Assembly: GCF_002234675.1 (NCBI RefSeq)
Contig: NC_019875.2
Coordinates: 29,261,818 to 29,325,817 of the forward strand
Direction: 5' to 3'
Length of the DNA: 64,000 nucleotides
Source: Oryzias latipes
Taxonomy: Eukaryota; Chordata; Actinopteri; Beloniformes; Adrianichthyidae
The position numbers were made by a program, and so were the translations under genes. This document shows, one piece after another, positions 1-12,390 of this stretch (position 1 is the stretch's first letter; each line of letters starts with the position of its first letter). The notes under the pieces were generated by a model. It saw only the letters and a program-made list of their open reading frames with translations. It did no database searches and was not told the origin of the DNA.

Positions 1-3000
1 AACCGACATGGGTCAGTTAGCTCCATCAGTCGTCATCCAATTAACCCAAATACCACAGCAGCTGTGCTTCTGGACACGCCAAGCGCTGTAATAAAGAATG
101 GTTTCCGTGTAGAACAGATCTGTACGTCTATGACGCTGAGAAAACTGCAGTGGACCAAACATTAGCAGCTCTGATGAAGCCTATGGAGGAATATAAGAAG
201 AGAGAGAAAAACAATCCGCCTTCTGAGCACTGGATGTGTGTGAGTCACCTGCAAAGCTGCAGTGCATAAAAAGACATGGCAGCATTTATATTATTTTATT
301 ATTTAGAGAAGTGCATCACTTCTGCAAAAATAAAACAAAACACAAGAGTAAACCTGAAAAAAGTACAGTTATAACAAGAGGAAACACTGAGATGATGTCT
401 TCAGTCTCATGCATGATTGTGTAAGCGTGCACGAGCACATGCACGCCTTATGCTTGTCTCAACAGATGAAGATTGAAACTCCATAATGATTTTTCACAGA
501 AGATCGAGCCCTTCCATGGGTGATGGAGGTTTTAGGATTTAATCTTCTAAAAAAACATTTCCAATAAAGCCACATGCAGCGCTGCAGGAACAACAACTGC
601 ATGGCTGTCAATGTGCAAGAATGCAGTCTTTGGAAGATGCTTCTTTTCACCTTCATTTCAGGACAGGTTATGCAGATAATATTTTGATCTTTAAAAACAT
701 TTTATATGCAGACGATGTCATTAAGAAGAAGAAGAACTGTATCTTCTACAAATAAAAGGAGAATAATACTTTTGCCTCCACATAAAGGGGTCAGAAAATC
801 ATCTGTTTTTATCAAAGCCTATTTTCTCTTCTCTTTTTCAGAAATCTTCTGTCACCCACACATCCATCTGGATGACCTTCGCTTACAAAACATCTAAAGA
901 AGACGCTTCTCCTTATTTGCTGTGCTTTTACCCGGTTCTCTAACGCTTTTCTTATTTCTGTCAGGCAAGGGAAAGCTCATGGAAACATGCAGGGTATGAA
1001 TCCTCAATGAATCAAATGCAGCAAAAGCTGAAGAGTCAAAAGCTTTGCAGCACAGAGAACAAGCCAGAGGAACTCACCAACAGATGCAAACAATGTCTGC
1101 ATGAGAAGCCTCCAACATCCACAGATCCTTTTCCATACGGGCTGTCTCCTGAAACACGAAAAGGTGCCGTTTCTGCTGCTGCAGGACGCGCTCTGCCCGC
1201 GTTGTCTGCTGCAGCAGCACGACGAGGACGGAGAGCAGCAGGAGGAGGAGGAGGAGGAGGGGGAGGAGGAAGGCGCCAGCTCCTTTGGGGTTTGCACCTC
1301 GTCAGACACAGAGGCAACAAACCGAGACAGTTATTTCTGCAAACGATGAGACCCGGCTGGAAGAAGAGGAGGAGGAGGAGGAGGCAGGATCTGCATCCTT
1401 CTACGTTCAGCTACAGAAAATTCTGTCCTTTGCAATGACTTTACCATCTTTTTGGTCATTTGAAATAATGGAAGACATCTTTTGCAGCTTCTGCATGCGT
1501 GGGGCTGTGACATCCAACTGAAAAGTGGGATCAAGCTGGCAAAGCTCTGTCTGCTCCTCAGCTGGGATCACTTTGTGGACCGCGGGGCGAGCATGACTCA
1601 CAGCAGCCACTCAAACGTTTTTGGCTCTGAACAAGTGAGCTGCAAATTATGTGGAAAGAAGTTTGAGAAAAGTTTGATCCACAAGCCTGATTGTTTTCAG
1701 CACCATGGACAGTGACCAAACAATGACCTCCACCCTTGAGGTCAAAGGACAAAGCTGTCAAGAAGGGGCAAAGATCCAAGGAGAGCAGGCGGCACCAGAA
1801 TCATTTTTGAATCTCCGGGTTTCTTCCTGTGAAGATGCAGATCTCCACTGTGTGAAGAAGAAACACAAATACATGTTCAGGATTTGTATTCAATGTGAAT
1901 CCATGTGTTTTAATAAATCAGCAGGAGTCATTTATCCCAACACCACAATGTTGATTACTCATACGGTGATGGAAACGTCTCTCTGTGTCAAAGGTCAAAG
2001 ACGCAACCCTCTGACTAATAAAAGACCTTCAGATCCTCAGGCCAGCACGGAGCTGTGGGACACTAACGGTCATCATTTGTTGAGTCTGCCTTTTATTTTG
2101 TAAGGAACACTTAAAAAAATAGTTTATTAAACAACTAAAATCCTGAAACTGTTGCAAATGTTTCTAAATAATTCAGATAAACTGCATTTTTGGTGTCACC
2201 AATGTTGGATGGTTCATCAATATCTCTTTCAAGCTTGATGGTTCGGCAAAACAAAAAAACCTGGAGTCCTTAAGCCTCTTTGGCAGCTGGTCGCACACGC
2301 TCACAGACGGTCAATCTTCATTTGAGATCTGCCATTACCTGCTGCAAAGTGAACATCTTTTTCTTCTTTCCGTGCATCATCCTCATGAAGCACAACTCTC
2401 CTTCAGTGAACCAGCACCGCGGTTGATTCAATTATGGCAGAAATCCAAAGAAGCCACAAAAGGAGGATCAATATTTTAAAACAGAACAGAGTCAAAGCTG
2501 AACAAGAACTCAAGTCAGGACATTGCCTGGAACACCGGAGGACGAAGAGATCCTGTAAAAGACCAGATGAGGGATCAGCATCACAGGTGAGATGATGAAG
2601 CCACATAATTACACACATTCAGCCTCCTGTGTGCAGAGTAACAGGGTCGGATGTTTGAGCCGTTTAGAATTTGAGCTTTTGGGCTGAAGTGCTGCCCCAA
2701 TGCAGTGACGGCGGCACCGCCACACCGAAGTGCTGGTAAACCCAAATGTACTTGACACTTTGTTTCTTTTTTTCCTGTTTAATAAGTTTAAAACTTCAGA
2801 CTGTTTGTTCTTCAATAGGTTTGATCATATTTTTAGGTTAAAATCTACAGTTTTTCTTTGTTTCTAGTTTTTTTAATATGTGGCACTTATGTAGATACTT
2901 GAATAATTTGGTTCAGTCTACTGGATTAGGTTTGTTTAATTAAAATCACCTGTTTATGCGTTTCCACCTTTGTGGCTAAGGGTTCTTCTTCTGCTTGTTC

Positions 3001-3241
3001 TTTTCCTTCCAGGCTCAGAACCTTTTAGTGCTTGTCCGCCACCTACTGGTATGGAGTGTTAATCTTGTTTTATTCCTACTAATTTGCAGTGTGATTCCAT
3101 CTGGTCGTTTTACGTTTTTCCCGTTTTTCCCATCCTCATATTTTCTCCCTCTCATCTTTCTTTTCCCTAAAAATGAAAATGTCGTCTATCTTTATCTATT
3201 TTCATCATTACAAATGTTTTCTTCAGTATTTTAAAACACAG
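1..3241. other. Intergenic sequence, no gene recognised
   Basis: AT-rich, low-CpG sequence with only short open frames. A purine-rich GAG/GGA stretch lies at 1231-1273 and again at 1361-1386, and makes acidic or serine-rich frames that look like protein but are broken by stops. A frame open from 46 to 268 has a protein-like composition but matches no family I know and shows no clear splice sites. Nothing else is supportable. Confidence 0.5.
1231..1386. repeat. GAG/GGA-rich simple sequence
   Basis: Two purine tracts (1231-1273 and 1361-1386) built from GAG and GGA triplets. They give Glu-rich frames on the plus strand and Ser/Pro-rich frames on the minus strand. No complete exon can be defined around them. 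Confidence 0.7.
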
Positions 3242-3780
3242 CAAAGACCTTAAAGACCCACTCCAAGGAAAATGGTGTTCTTGACATGTTTCTTCTGATG
3301 GTTGAGGATGTAAGAAAATTGAACAAAAAGTGCCTTTCTGAGAATTTCTTTATTTAAATTGTTTTGAATCGGGAGCAGATGAAAAAAAATGCATTTTGAA
3401 ACAGATTGTATCTGTGAAAAAATGCTGGGCAGTCATAATTTCCCTGCTCCGCCCCATTCTGAAGCACCCACCTGCAGAAAAATAGATCCATGAACGTCTT
3501 CGTCTGAGCTGGAATCTGGATCCAAACTGTACGGCTGGAGAGCTTCAACGTTGCTCATTATTTTTGTTGCCCCGCTAAAGTTGGGTTTGAGGGTCTGTAA
3601 GCTGGCAGGAGAGAGTGTAAACAGATGGATGACGGGAAGGGGAGGCCAGGTTGCTCAACACCAACAGTCCCGTCCACAGCTCAAAGGTGAATAGCTAAAA
3701 GAACTCTGCAGAAACTATGTCCTAGAAAAACAACACACGTACCTTTGATTTAGCCTAAAAACGACATAATCATAATTAAA
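3242..3780 (+). repeat. Dispersed repeat R1, copy 1
   Basis: The sequence reappears in this window at 20625-21070 in the same orientation, at about 16755-17105 inverted, and partly at 23385-23480. Shared landmarks are 'AAACTGTACGGCTGGA' and 'GGGAGCAGATGAAAAAA' or close variants. Copies are clearly diverged. There is no coding capacity, so it is probably a non-autonomous element; I could not define its ends or class. Confidence 0.7.
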
Positions 3781-6629
3781 AGTCTTTAAACACAGCATTC
3801 AGGCAATTGGGCAGGCGCCATCTACACGGGAAAAACCATGAACTTATTTAATGTTTATTTGCTTTACTTCTCTTTTATTGTTATTATTTGTTAATCCTAT
3901 TTCTAAACATTTTTCCATATTTCTTTTTCCACTGAAAGTTTTGTCCTCAGTCTTTATTGAATTGTGTGTTTTTCAGGTGCTCTGATCACGTGGTTTGTCT
4001 GCTGGTCAGGTTGGTTTACTCTGCCTGTGCAGAGTTAGTATTGTTTCTTCCTGTTGACCCCTTTTAGGGGCCAGTTTTTTAATATTTAAACTCTTCTTTC
4101 TTGGTGTTTTTTTTCTGGTCTCCCCTTTGACTGCTTGGTCGACAAACCTAAAGCTACCACACCTTTTTGGGACGAGACTGGGTGGGCTTGGTCTCTCATT
4201 AAAACAATTGCTGGCGTGAAATCTTTGGAGAAAACACACATGAGGCAATAAACATCAACAAAAATACCAGCTGACCTGTTGGTTAACATGTCAACTCCGC
4301 TTTAAGATGAAATAATTTTCATTAGTGAAACCCATTTATTTTATCCTACCAGCCTCCTAACAAGATTTATTAGATTATTTTATTTATTTTTGCTGTTTGT
4401 CATTTGTTGTCTTCTTTCTGGCTGTACAGACCATCAGAATTCACATCTTTTATGAGGATTTAGTAAAAATGATCTTTACAGTTTCAAATGCTTCTACAGG
4501 AACCCGGCCGCATGTCCACAGTGTGTTTGCTCATTGGCTTCATTATTCTTCTCAAAATGTACATGCGCCATCGCCCCTCCACTCAATGAAGCCCTCCGCG
4601 GGACGTCTCTCCCACTCTGTCTGCCACTCACCAATCAGACAGCTGGACTGCATGGAGACTCATCTCTGACAGCATGTGGTGGAGAAAGCATCGACTCTTT
4701 AAACGCAGACCCCCCCCCCCCCCCCCCCCCCACCGCTTACCTTTTTTAGTTCTCCTCCTACACAATGGAGTCCTGCTGAGCTCCTCACTTGTCCGGGATT
4801 AATCAATCATTTGATGTGATGGAAAGCAGGCGGGGACGTTTTTCCATTCAAACTGCTGATTCGAAATGCAGATGAATAAATGAAAATGACTCACATTCCG
4901 TCTTCACATTTATGACAAGTTTAGAAAATCAAACTTTTATGGTTGATTCATGTTTTATAAACAAAACGATTTGACTACATTTCGAAAGTACGTTGGGAAA
5001 ATTGAATGTCCAGTAGATTTTCTGTTTTTTTAAAACATTTGAAAAACTTTAAAATAGAAGATTAAAAACACAGCAATTTCAGATTTTTGTTTTCTGATTT
5101 ATCTGTGGCGAGATCCTAACAACATTTTATTTTTAAGTCTTTGCATATTAGCACCTGTGCTTTTATGAAATAAGAGGCTTATTCTGCTGAATGGGTTTAT
5201 GGCATCTTTGCCCTATTTTTCCTTGACTTTGTGCCGAATATCTCCCATGTTTGACCATCACGCAAGTATTCAGCTTGGCCAAAATCCGGAGAAAAGTGGT
5301 CAGCAACAAATGCAGCAAAGGGAAACCGTCGACAAATAAAGATGCTAAAAAAGGGTTGAGAAAAGTCAAAGTTCAATAAGTATGAAATCAAATCTCACGT
5401 TTGAAAAGAAAAGTGCAGAAATCCTGCAGACATGCGGAAATCAGACTATCAAGATAAAGAAACACCTTTTGGTTTTCTTTGTTTTCGTTTGTTTGAACAG
5501 ACTCTTTGGTTCTTCTTTTTGGAAGGGGAACCTACAAGATGATCCTGTGACATCAGCTATGGTGACCAAAGACAGTTCTACACAGGGGTGCAGCGAGAGC
5601 ATTTTAGATGGGGGCAGAAGGGTGGCAAATGAGTGGAAGGTCATTTAAAATAAAGTGATTCAAAAATTAAAAAAATAAAAAAAATAATAAAAAAATAAAA
5701 ATAAAGTGATTCAAAATCCATCTGTCCGATTCATTCATTCATTTTCTTCCCTTAAATCTTTCTGGTGTCACCGGAGTCTGCCCGGCTACTGTTGGTTAAG
5801 GTGAAGCTCATACTAGACAGCATACTGGAGCGCTGGGAAAAAACCTGTCACTCCACACAGAAGTGTCCCAGCTGGGCCTTCTCGCTGTGCGACGAGAGCG
5901 CCACACCGTGTAACCCAGGACCAATGCTGCCTATTTCAATCAGTTTTATTATTGTTGTCATGATTCATGTAAAAAAATCCAACTCTTCTTCTTTTATTTG
6001 AGGTGCCACTAATGTAAGGTAGTAGTAAAAAAATTAAAAAGTGGTACAAATTCTTGAATAGCATGGAAACAGTAGTATTTTGGGCCGGCATACACAACAC
6101 AGGGGCGAAGTAAATCATTTTAAGGGCTCTACGATTTCACTTAAATTTATTTCCCTTGATAGTTTTGCATTGGTTAAAGAAGCTTGTATTGATGACTTTT
6201 TTAATTTTTTGTCAAATATGATACTAAAGCTACCTCAAACATTGTGGACCTGGTTCTAACACATCCAAAGCTATCAGGACCTTAGATCAGGGCTCCATCA
6301 CCATGAAGGCTTTTGATTTGCTTAGTGTCCGATCTCAGTGATGAGCAGCCCAAATCAAGAGTCAATACTCTTTGTTGCCTTGATGGTTCTTGGCTAAAAT
6401 TAGGAAAAACAAAATATATAAAGGAATCTTCCAAAACTTGAACAAATAGAGTCAGCATGCAAAAACAAAAACACATCAACAGTCACTAAAACCTCTCAAA
6501 TCGACCAAGTAGGTGCATTTTTATAAAAGATTTGGCTTTGGGAGGCCATTTTTACGGCCATCTTGAAAAATGGCAGCTATCTTGAAATTTCAAATGGCCA
6601 ATTGAGCAGTATTGACAATAATCTCGTAC
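3781..6629. other. Intergenic, no gene recognised
   Basis: AT-rich sequence with a poly-C run of 22 (4710-4731) and an A-rich tract (5665-5710). A frame at 5763-5935 looks protein-like, with Cys/Trp-containing residues, but it has no usable donor site and follows the A-rich tract, so it is more likely a relic. No other signal seen. Confidence 0.5.
4710..4731. repeat. Poly-C run (22 C)
   Basis: An uninterrupted run of 22 cytosines, followed by ACCGC. Its length is probably polymorphic and prone to assembly error. Confidence 0.95.
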
Positions 6630-6634
6630 AGAAC

Positions 6635-7170
6635 TGTGACAAAGCAGTTTATCTACTTGTCACGGGTCTATCATAACTCATCACTTTTAGACACATAACG
6701 CATAATCACCACATGTTTAAGACTTCTTTGATTTTTGTAATGTTTCTCACCTTCTCTTCCTGTTGCCCAAGGAACAAAATGGTGGCCAAGGCCTTTACTT
6801 CCTGTTTAATAGTTGGGCACAGGAAGTGGAAAGAATTTGGATTTCTTTGTATATACATTTTGTTGTAATGATTTCAGTTTGTTTATTTATGTATGTCTTT
6901 ATTTGGAGGACTTTAACTTCATTATTTACAAGACATTTCTATCTTTTGTTGTAATTATTTGAAATGTTTGTTTAAATGTGACTTCCTTCCTGGGTGTGGC
7001 CAGCCAATTAACTGGAGCCCATAAAAGAGAGGGAGCTCAGTGTGAAAAGGGGGCATGTGTTAGCTGTGTGGCCAAGGTGTGAGACCAGCAAATAAAAACC
7101 TGGACCTGAAGTTAAGAGTCATCTGCCTCCTTTGTAAATCAGGCCACTCTTGTCACATCACATTGTGACA
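6635..7170 (+). mobile_element. Solo LTR with AGAAC target duplication
   Basis: A 536 bp segment starts TGTGACA and ends TTGTGACA, so it has the TG...CA ends of a long terminal repeat. It is flanked on both sides by the same five bases, AGAAC (6630-6634 and 7171-7175). Inside are a TATA-like CATAAAAG (7020-7027) and an AATAAA signal (7091-7096) in the right order for transcription on the plus strand. No internal retroelement coding sequence is attached, so this is what LTR-LTR recombination leaves. The superfamily (Gypsy, ERV or other) cannot be told from the LTR alone. Confidence 0.85.
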
Positions 7171-7175
7171 AGAAC

Positions 7176-8429
7176 CATCATGCCTAATCTGGTGCAAAAT
7201 CAATATTGTGAGCCCCACTGTAAGACTCCGCGACTTGATGTTCTCTGGTGGACACCATAGAGTTCAAGACAATGACACATATGTGACCAAAACTGAGGTC
7301 AGCATGAGTAGAGGAATAAGTCTTTGAGGTCTTTGTAACAGCTTCCTCTGCCAAAACCTCCGCCATGCTTTCACTTTACTATCAGGCCTGTTTCTCCACC
7401 ATCATCTGATCCAATAAACCACCAGGTGGGAATCAATTGACAGCAAAGCCCCTTTTTTTATCCAAGAGTCCAGAAGTTATGGGTCCAAGGTCATCCCACA
7501 ACCACAAAGGCAGATGCCAAATTATGCATGAACATGTTCTGCTGCCATACGTATTCATGGAGAAAAGAGGAAGGACAACGATTGTGAATGATCGTGAATG
7601 AACACACCACAAACCTTTGACAGCATCAACAGCAGGCCTTTCCATTTTGGTGGATTTGCACAGGAAGTCTGCAGGGTTGTTTGATGGAACAGAAAATAGA
7701 AGCCTGAGCACCAAGAGTAGGAGGGCTGCTGATCCTCCTGCACAGAAGGAGAAAATGATTTTTTTTTGTTTTTTGCAGTGGCAGATGGCATGATGTGCAA
7801 AAAATCAAAAGACAAAATAAAACTCTCAGTTTCAAGCTTTTACTTCTTTCCTTTTATTTAAACAAACAAAGGTCACGGAGGGATGAAGAAGGAGAAACGT
7901 GCAAACATCCAGCTTCAACCGATGCAACGTTCTAAAAACAAAACAGGGCTTTTTTCAATTTACATTATTTTTAAGTAAACAAAACTATGTATTCTTAATG
8001 GCAATATTGTATGACATGACTAATCCAGTTAATCAACCAAACCAGCAGATTAATAACCTTTAATGTGAAGCTCGGCGTGGAGCATGACTTCACTCTTCTT
8101 CCTGTTTTTTTTTTTTTTAGGTCTTCAGAAAAAAAGCAGCTCAGTAAAACACTCTGCGATGCCTGCCATGGCGTCATCAGGCGCTTTTATTGATGAGGGG
8201 GAGGAGAATGACGAATCAGAGGTCTCAGTAGGAAACCTTGCACTGTATTTATGTGAGGATATGGAAGCAGGGGGAGGGGGGGGTTGTTTCAGTCATCATA
8301 GAGTTTTGACAGTTTCATAAAAGGGAGAGCACAATAAAAACTAGAATTAGGGCAAAGTTTTTATGCCTAAATGTTTGTAATTATTCAGAAATCTGGGGTG
8401 ACCTCACGGCTTTCATCATTGGCTTTTTC
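7176..8429. other. Intergenic, no gene recognised
   Basis: Ordinary AT-rich intergenic sequence. Open frames on both strands are short and mutually overlapping. No repeat ends or gene signals found. Confidence 0.5.
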
Positions 8430-8545
8430 TTAATTTCTTTTTAACATGTGTTTTTACTGTGTTTTACTGTGAAGCACTTTGTGATTTTTATCTGGAAAGG
8501 TGCTATACAAATAAAGTTTATCATTATTATTATTGTGTCGCAGCT
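8430..8545 (+). mobile_element. 3' tail of an L2/CR1-like LINE
   Basis: The segment carries the motif 'GAAGCACTTTGTGATTTT' and then 'GCTATACAAATAAAG' followed by a TTATTATT tail. This is the 3' end of L2/CR1-type non-LTR retrotransposons common in fish. Only the tail is present, as expected for strong 5' truncation. Confidence 0.6.
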
Positions 8546-9299
8546 TGAAGGACCGGACTCAAGTCTGGCTTTCATCCTGGTCCATGGATGCCGTTCACTT
8601 TGGGAACTCTTGATCAAACCAGCAGTGACAGAGGGGGGGCTTGTGGGTGTTTGGCTTTCATGTGAAGATCTACTAGGAATTATAGACTTTTTAAAAAAAA
8701 AAACTTTAACGATTCAGTCATCTTGCACAGAACAACAGAATAAACAACATTACCAAGAATAACAATCACCATTGCCTATCATAAAACGTATATAGAACAT
8801 AAAAGTAAAATAATAAACATAATATACACACACAAAGAATATAAGCTATCTAAATAGTTAAATACTTGTTGGGGGTTCCCATTAAGTTTATATTTCTTAA
8901 TAAAACCAAGTAATTTCCAGCAATTCTTCTTTTTAATATAATTGAGTGATTGAAAATAAAAACAGAGCTCTTTATGAAAAGGAATTATAGAAATGTACTC
9001 AAATTCAACGTCTAACATTTTTACCATATGGTCATGTTGTTTCCTTCTTAAAACATGTTTTTCTGTCCTACCACTTTATTTTTTGCTAAAAATGTAAATG
9101 ATTCCTACATGCTTTCATTATTTTGTTTGCATGCACATTTTAAAAATATGTGGTTTTTTTTTAAAGAAACCTTCATTGAGCTGACAAAGAAATGTCAAGA
9201 TTTATATTTCATAGGATGACATCCTAAAAAAATATTTTATCAATGATAGGGATTTTACAGGGAAAGTATGGTTTTTAAAATGATTAAAAAAAGACCAAC

Positions 9300-9766
9300 T
9301 CAGGACCAATTAGATTAGATTAAATTCAACTTAATTTTCATTACTATGTACAAGTACAAGGCAACGAAACACAGTTTATGTCTAACCAGAAGTGCAGTAG
9401 CAGCAAGTGCAGGATAAAGGTGACAGTGCATATTTAATTATTTTAAAAAATGTACAGGTTATTAATAATTAACTTCAAAATTGGCAGGTAATACTGAATT
9501 TAATATTGTGCTGGATAAAAAAGTTAAAAGGTCAGTGGGTGGCAGAGTTCAATAAAGAGAAAAGAAACTGTTCCTCAGTCTACTGGTTCGAGTCCGGGGG
9601 AACCTGAGACGTCTGCCTGACGGCAGGAAAGAAAACAGTTTGTGCGCAGGGTGAGAGGAGTCCTTGAGGATACTGTGTGCCCGACGGAGACAGTTTTTCT
9701 TCTGAATGTCCTCAATGGCTTGGAGTGGGGATCCTATGATGCGTTGGGCAATTTTCACCACCTGCT
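9300..9766 (-). mobile_element. LINE reverse-transcriptase C-terminal relic
   Basis: On the minus strand the frame at 9549-9770 reads ...QRIIGSPLQAIEDI... and ...KLFSFLPSGRRLRF..., then RTSRLRNSFF. This is the conserved C-terminal stretch downstream of the reverse transcriptase in a large fish LINE group. The AT-rich part towards 9300 fits its 3' region. The copy is short and decayed. Confidence 0.7.
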
Positions 9767-9900
9767 GCAATTCAGTGGCCTAGTGGTAGAGTGGGAAGGT
9801 CGGGGTTGTAATCCACTCAACATTAAAGCGTTAGATTGGGGGTAAAAGAATGAAATGGGTCCCAAGAGCAGCTCACTGTTCCTCCACAGTGATGAATGTG
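9767..9900 (+). mobile_element. tRNA-derived SINE fragment
   Basis: 'CAGTGGCCTAGTGGTAGAGT' resembles the A-box end of tRNA-derived fish SINEs, followed by a B-box-like 'GGTCGGGGTTGTAATCC' and a body with 'GGGTCCCAAGAGCAGCTCAC'. It abuts the LINE relic at 9300-9766. Part of the usual SINE body seems deleted. I identify it from motif memory, not a search. Confidence 0.5.
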
Positions 9901-10129
9901 AACAAAAAACTTTTTCAAAGTATGTGCACAAAAGCTCAATAAATGTTAATCAGAGGAACATTTTGGCAAAAGACAACCTTTCTGTAAAGACCTGATTTGA
10001 AAAAAAAAATATCTCAAAAATCTTTGGCGTTTGTTTATCCTTTTTTTTATACTGTGAGTATGTTCAGTTTTCTTTGAGCAGTGGAGATTTCCACCATTTT
10101 CAGGTTCCCTGAGCTTCTTATCGTGGGAT

Positions 10130-10603
10130 TGTTAATCATCAGTGTCTTTTGAACATCTTAATCACTGCTTATTTCCTCTTCTTTGTGTCAAGGGCACGGA
10201 CCATGTCATCTTAGAGATCAAATGTCTTTGCATTCTCTTTTGTGTTTCAACAAAAACTACTCAAACCTTTTGCAGGATTCTGTGTCAAATGGATCAAATG
10301 GACTCCAGGTTGATCTGACGGCTTCAGAAGAGTAGCAAAAAAGTAAAATAATTATGTGAACAGATGCAAATATCAAGGAATCTCTCAGACCCTCGCCTGT
10401 TACTTGGCGGGGGTGTTGGTGGAAATTCGTGATGGTTATTGTTCATGTATGGTCATGTTAAACAGGACTATTCACTCACCATGCAGTCATGCAACAACAC
10501 ACCTTACTGTTATTGTGTTTTTTAAATGTATAAAAATATTGAAAGTGCTAAAACCCGCTTTGTCTCCCCTCTAATTTGTAACAGTCCACGGCCAATCTTA
10601 ACA
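10130..10603 (+). mobile_element. Probable LTR next to a primer-binding site
   Basis: The right edge is set by the primer-binding-like site at 10607-10624, since an LTR should end a few bases before it; the sequence there ends ...CTTAACA. The left edge is a guess: TGTTAA at 10130 would give matching inverted ends TGTTAA/TTAACA. A TATA-like TATAAAAATA lies near 10529. No second LTR or coding region follows, so the element is truncated. Confidence 0.4.
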
Positions 10604-10606
10604 AAT

Positions 10607-10624
10607 TGGGGTCTCGTCCGGGAT
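10607..10624 (+). other. tRNA-Pro-like primer-binding site relic
   Basis: TGGGGTCTCGTCCGGGAT differs at one position from the 18-base complement of the 3' end of tRNA-Pro (…GGGGGCTCG…). Such sites prime reverse transcription in many vertebrate retroviral-like and some other LTR elements. It lies three bases after a plausible LTR end. Directly after it the sequence turns into ACCT/ACCA/TCTG tetranucleotide repeats (10628-10690), so the internal region is lost. Confidence 0.6.
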
Positions 10625-10627
10625 GTG

Positions 10628-10690
10628 TACCTACCGACCTACCTACCTACCGACCAACCAACCAACCAATCTGTCTATCTGTCTGTCGGT
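10628..10690. repeat. Tetranucleotide repeats (CTAC/CAAC/TGTC)
   Basis: Consecutive blocks of imperfect ACCT/CGAC, CCAA and TCTG units. Simple sequence that probably replaced or interrupted the retroelement internal region. Confidence 0.8.
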
Positions 10691-11524
10691 CTATATATGA
10701 ATTACATAACAGAACTATCAATGATTCATAGACATTAAAGCCAGACATTTTTCATTTTCACACGTTTTTTTTGTGTTAATATGATGCCTTTTGTGCTTTT
10801 TCTTATTTTATTTTTGGGGAGACGCACGCCGGTTTCGTTTCCAGTAAAAATAATTCTCGCTGATTGAATAATAGAAATCTCGTCTCCAAATCTGTCATGA
10901 GCGCAAATAGTTCTGGGCTTGGATTTAAACTTATTTGAGATAAAAAGCTGGACTTTTGAACATCAAAGAAATTCACTCCCTCTTGAAATCCCCCTCTAGT
11001 GGTTGATTGAGGAGCTGCCATATTTTCTATTAGCATCAAATTTAAAACAGACTTTGGGGCTTTTTATACATCCTTGGAACAACCTTTTCCATCAAGAAAA
11101 TTCATCCTTGTCGTTTGAAATTTTACTTTATTTTTTTTAAATTACTATTTTTTCTTTTTACTTGTCCTGTCCAACAGCTGGGCAAACAGATGAGAGCTAA
11201 AGGCCTCTTGTGTTGGACATATTTTACTTTAACAACAGGGATTTGAATCCTCTGACAAACCAGAGGTATGTCTGAATAAACCCCTTTTGTAATCTAGGCT
11301 GAACTTTATTCATTTTAGTCATATTTGAAATCCTTTGTGTTGGATCGGACAGAAAAGGAAAGGAGGGAAGAAGAGAGAGGGATGTTAGAGAGGGGAGTAT
11401 AGGAGGGTGAATATAGAAGGGAGGGGGGTTGACTGCCCATCTGCACCTGGGGCTGGGATCACTCTTTCTCTGGTCTGGGGCGGGGTGGGGAAACCCTCTT
11501 GGGGCCTGCAGTTGCTCCAGGTGT

Positions 11525-11798
11525 AAAATGGTAAATGGCGTATACTTATATAGCGCTTTCTACCTTCTTACGAAGGCCCAAAGCGCTTTACAGTCACAGT
11601 CCCATTCACCCATGCACACACACATTCACACACTGATGGCGGCTCCGCTGCCGAACACTGGCGCCAACCTCCCACCAGAGGCAAGGTGGGGTTCAGTGTC
11701 TTGCCCAAGGACACTTCGACACATAGGCGTGCAAGGCGGGAATCGAACCTGCAATTTACGATCATGGGGCGACCGGCCTACCGCTGCTCCACAGCCGC
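11525..11798. mobile_element. Nested 274 bp teleost element, 8 bp duplication
   Basis: A short sequence starting near 'AAATGGCGTATACTTATATA' with 'AAAGCGCTTTACAGTCACA' and 'GGACACTTCGACAC', a widespread fish repeat. It interrupts copy A of the GC-rich retroelement. It is flanked by CCAGGTGT at 11517-11524 and 11799-11806. An 8-base duplication suits a hAT-type MITE, but the class is uncertain. Confidence 0.75.
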
Positions 11799-12061
11799 CC
11801 AGGTGTCCCCCACTGGGGCCTCGGTGTCTGGGGGAGGTGTGCGGGTGTGTGGGTCGGCCCCGTCCTGGGGGTGGCTGCTTGGGGGAGAGAGTTGGTTCTC
11901 TATCGATATGGGGCCCTAGAGGTTTGACAAGTTGGGGTCTCCACTGCCCTGGCTGGTCGGCTTCCACAGTCCCATCGAGGCCTGACCAGACCTTTCCCAG
12001 GGGGAGTGCTTGGGGGCGGGGGCCTGCGCTTGCTCCTGGTTCTTCGCTCCTCTCTCCTTGT

Positions 12062-12092
12062 GTGGGCTGGGGGGGGGGGGGGGGGGGGGGGG
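12062..12092. repeat. Poly-G run inside retroelement copy A
   Basis: A long G run broken only at its edges, within the GC-rich retroelement. It makes artificial glycine or proline frames and may be mis-sized in the assembly. Confidence 0.85.
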
Positions 12093-12390
12093 TCTGGGGG
12101 TCAGCGCTTCAGGCGATGGGGCCCCTGGGCTGGGGAGGCCTGGGCCGAATGCTGGGGGGGGGGCTGGGGGACGGTTCTGGCCCAGGAAGCCAGCACCTAA
12201 GGGACATGGTCGCCGTTGCCAAGGATCCAGTTCCCCTTTCCAGGGATGGGGTAGGGGACAGGTGGTCCGAGGTCCCACCTTCCTTGGGAAATGCGTGTGT
12301 GTGTGTTCGTGAGGGCGTGTGTGTGCATGTATTTGTGTTTATGTTGGAGTGTATATTTTGAAGGGTAAAGGTTGTGTGTACTAAGGGGAT

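Noticed and set aside
46-268. Open frame …EWFPCRTDLYVYDAEK…AALMKPMEEYKKR
   Set aside because: Protein-like, but no splice sites, start or family could be recognised, and the window edge cuts it off.
1101-1438. Acidic and glycine-rich frames
   Set aside because: Created by GAG/GGA simple sequence; interrupted by stops.
5763-5935. Open frame …ARLLLVKVKLILDSILERWE… with several Cys
   Set aside because: No donor site, follows an A-rich tract, and no recognised family. Could be a processed relic.
11429-12361. 310-codon frame on plus
   Set aside because: Antisense to retroelement copy A and crosses the nested element and a poly-G run; an artefact of base composition.
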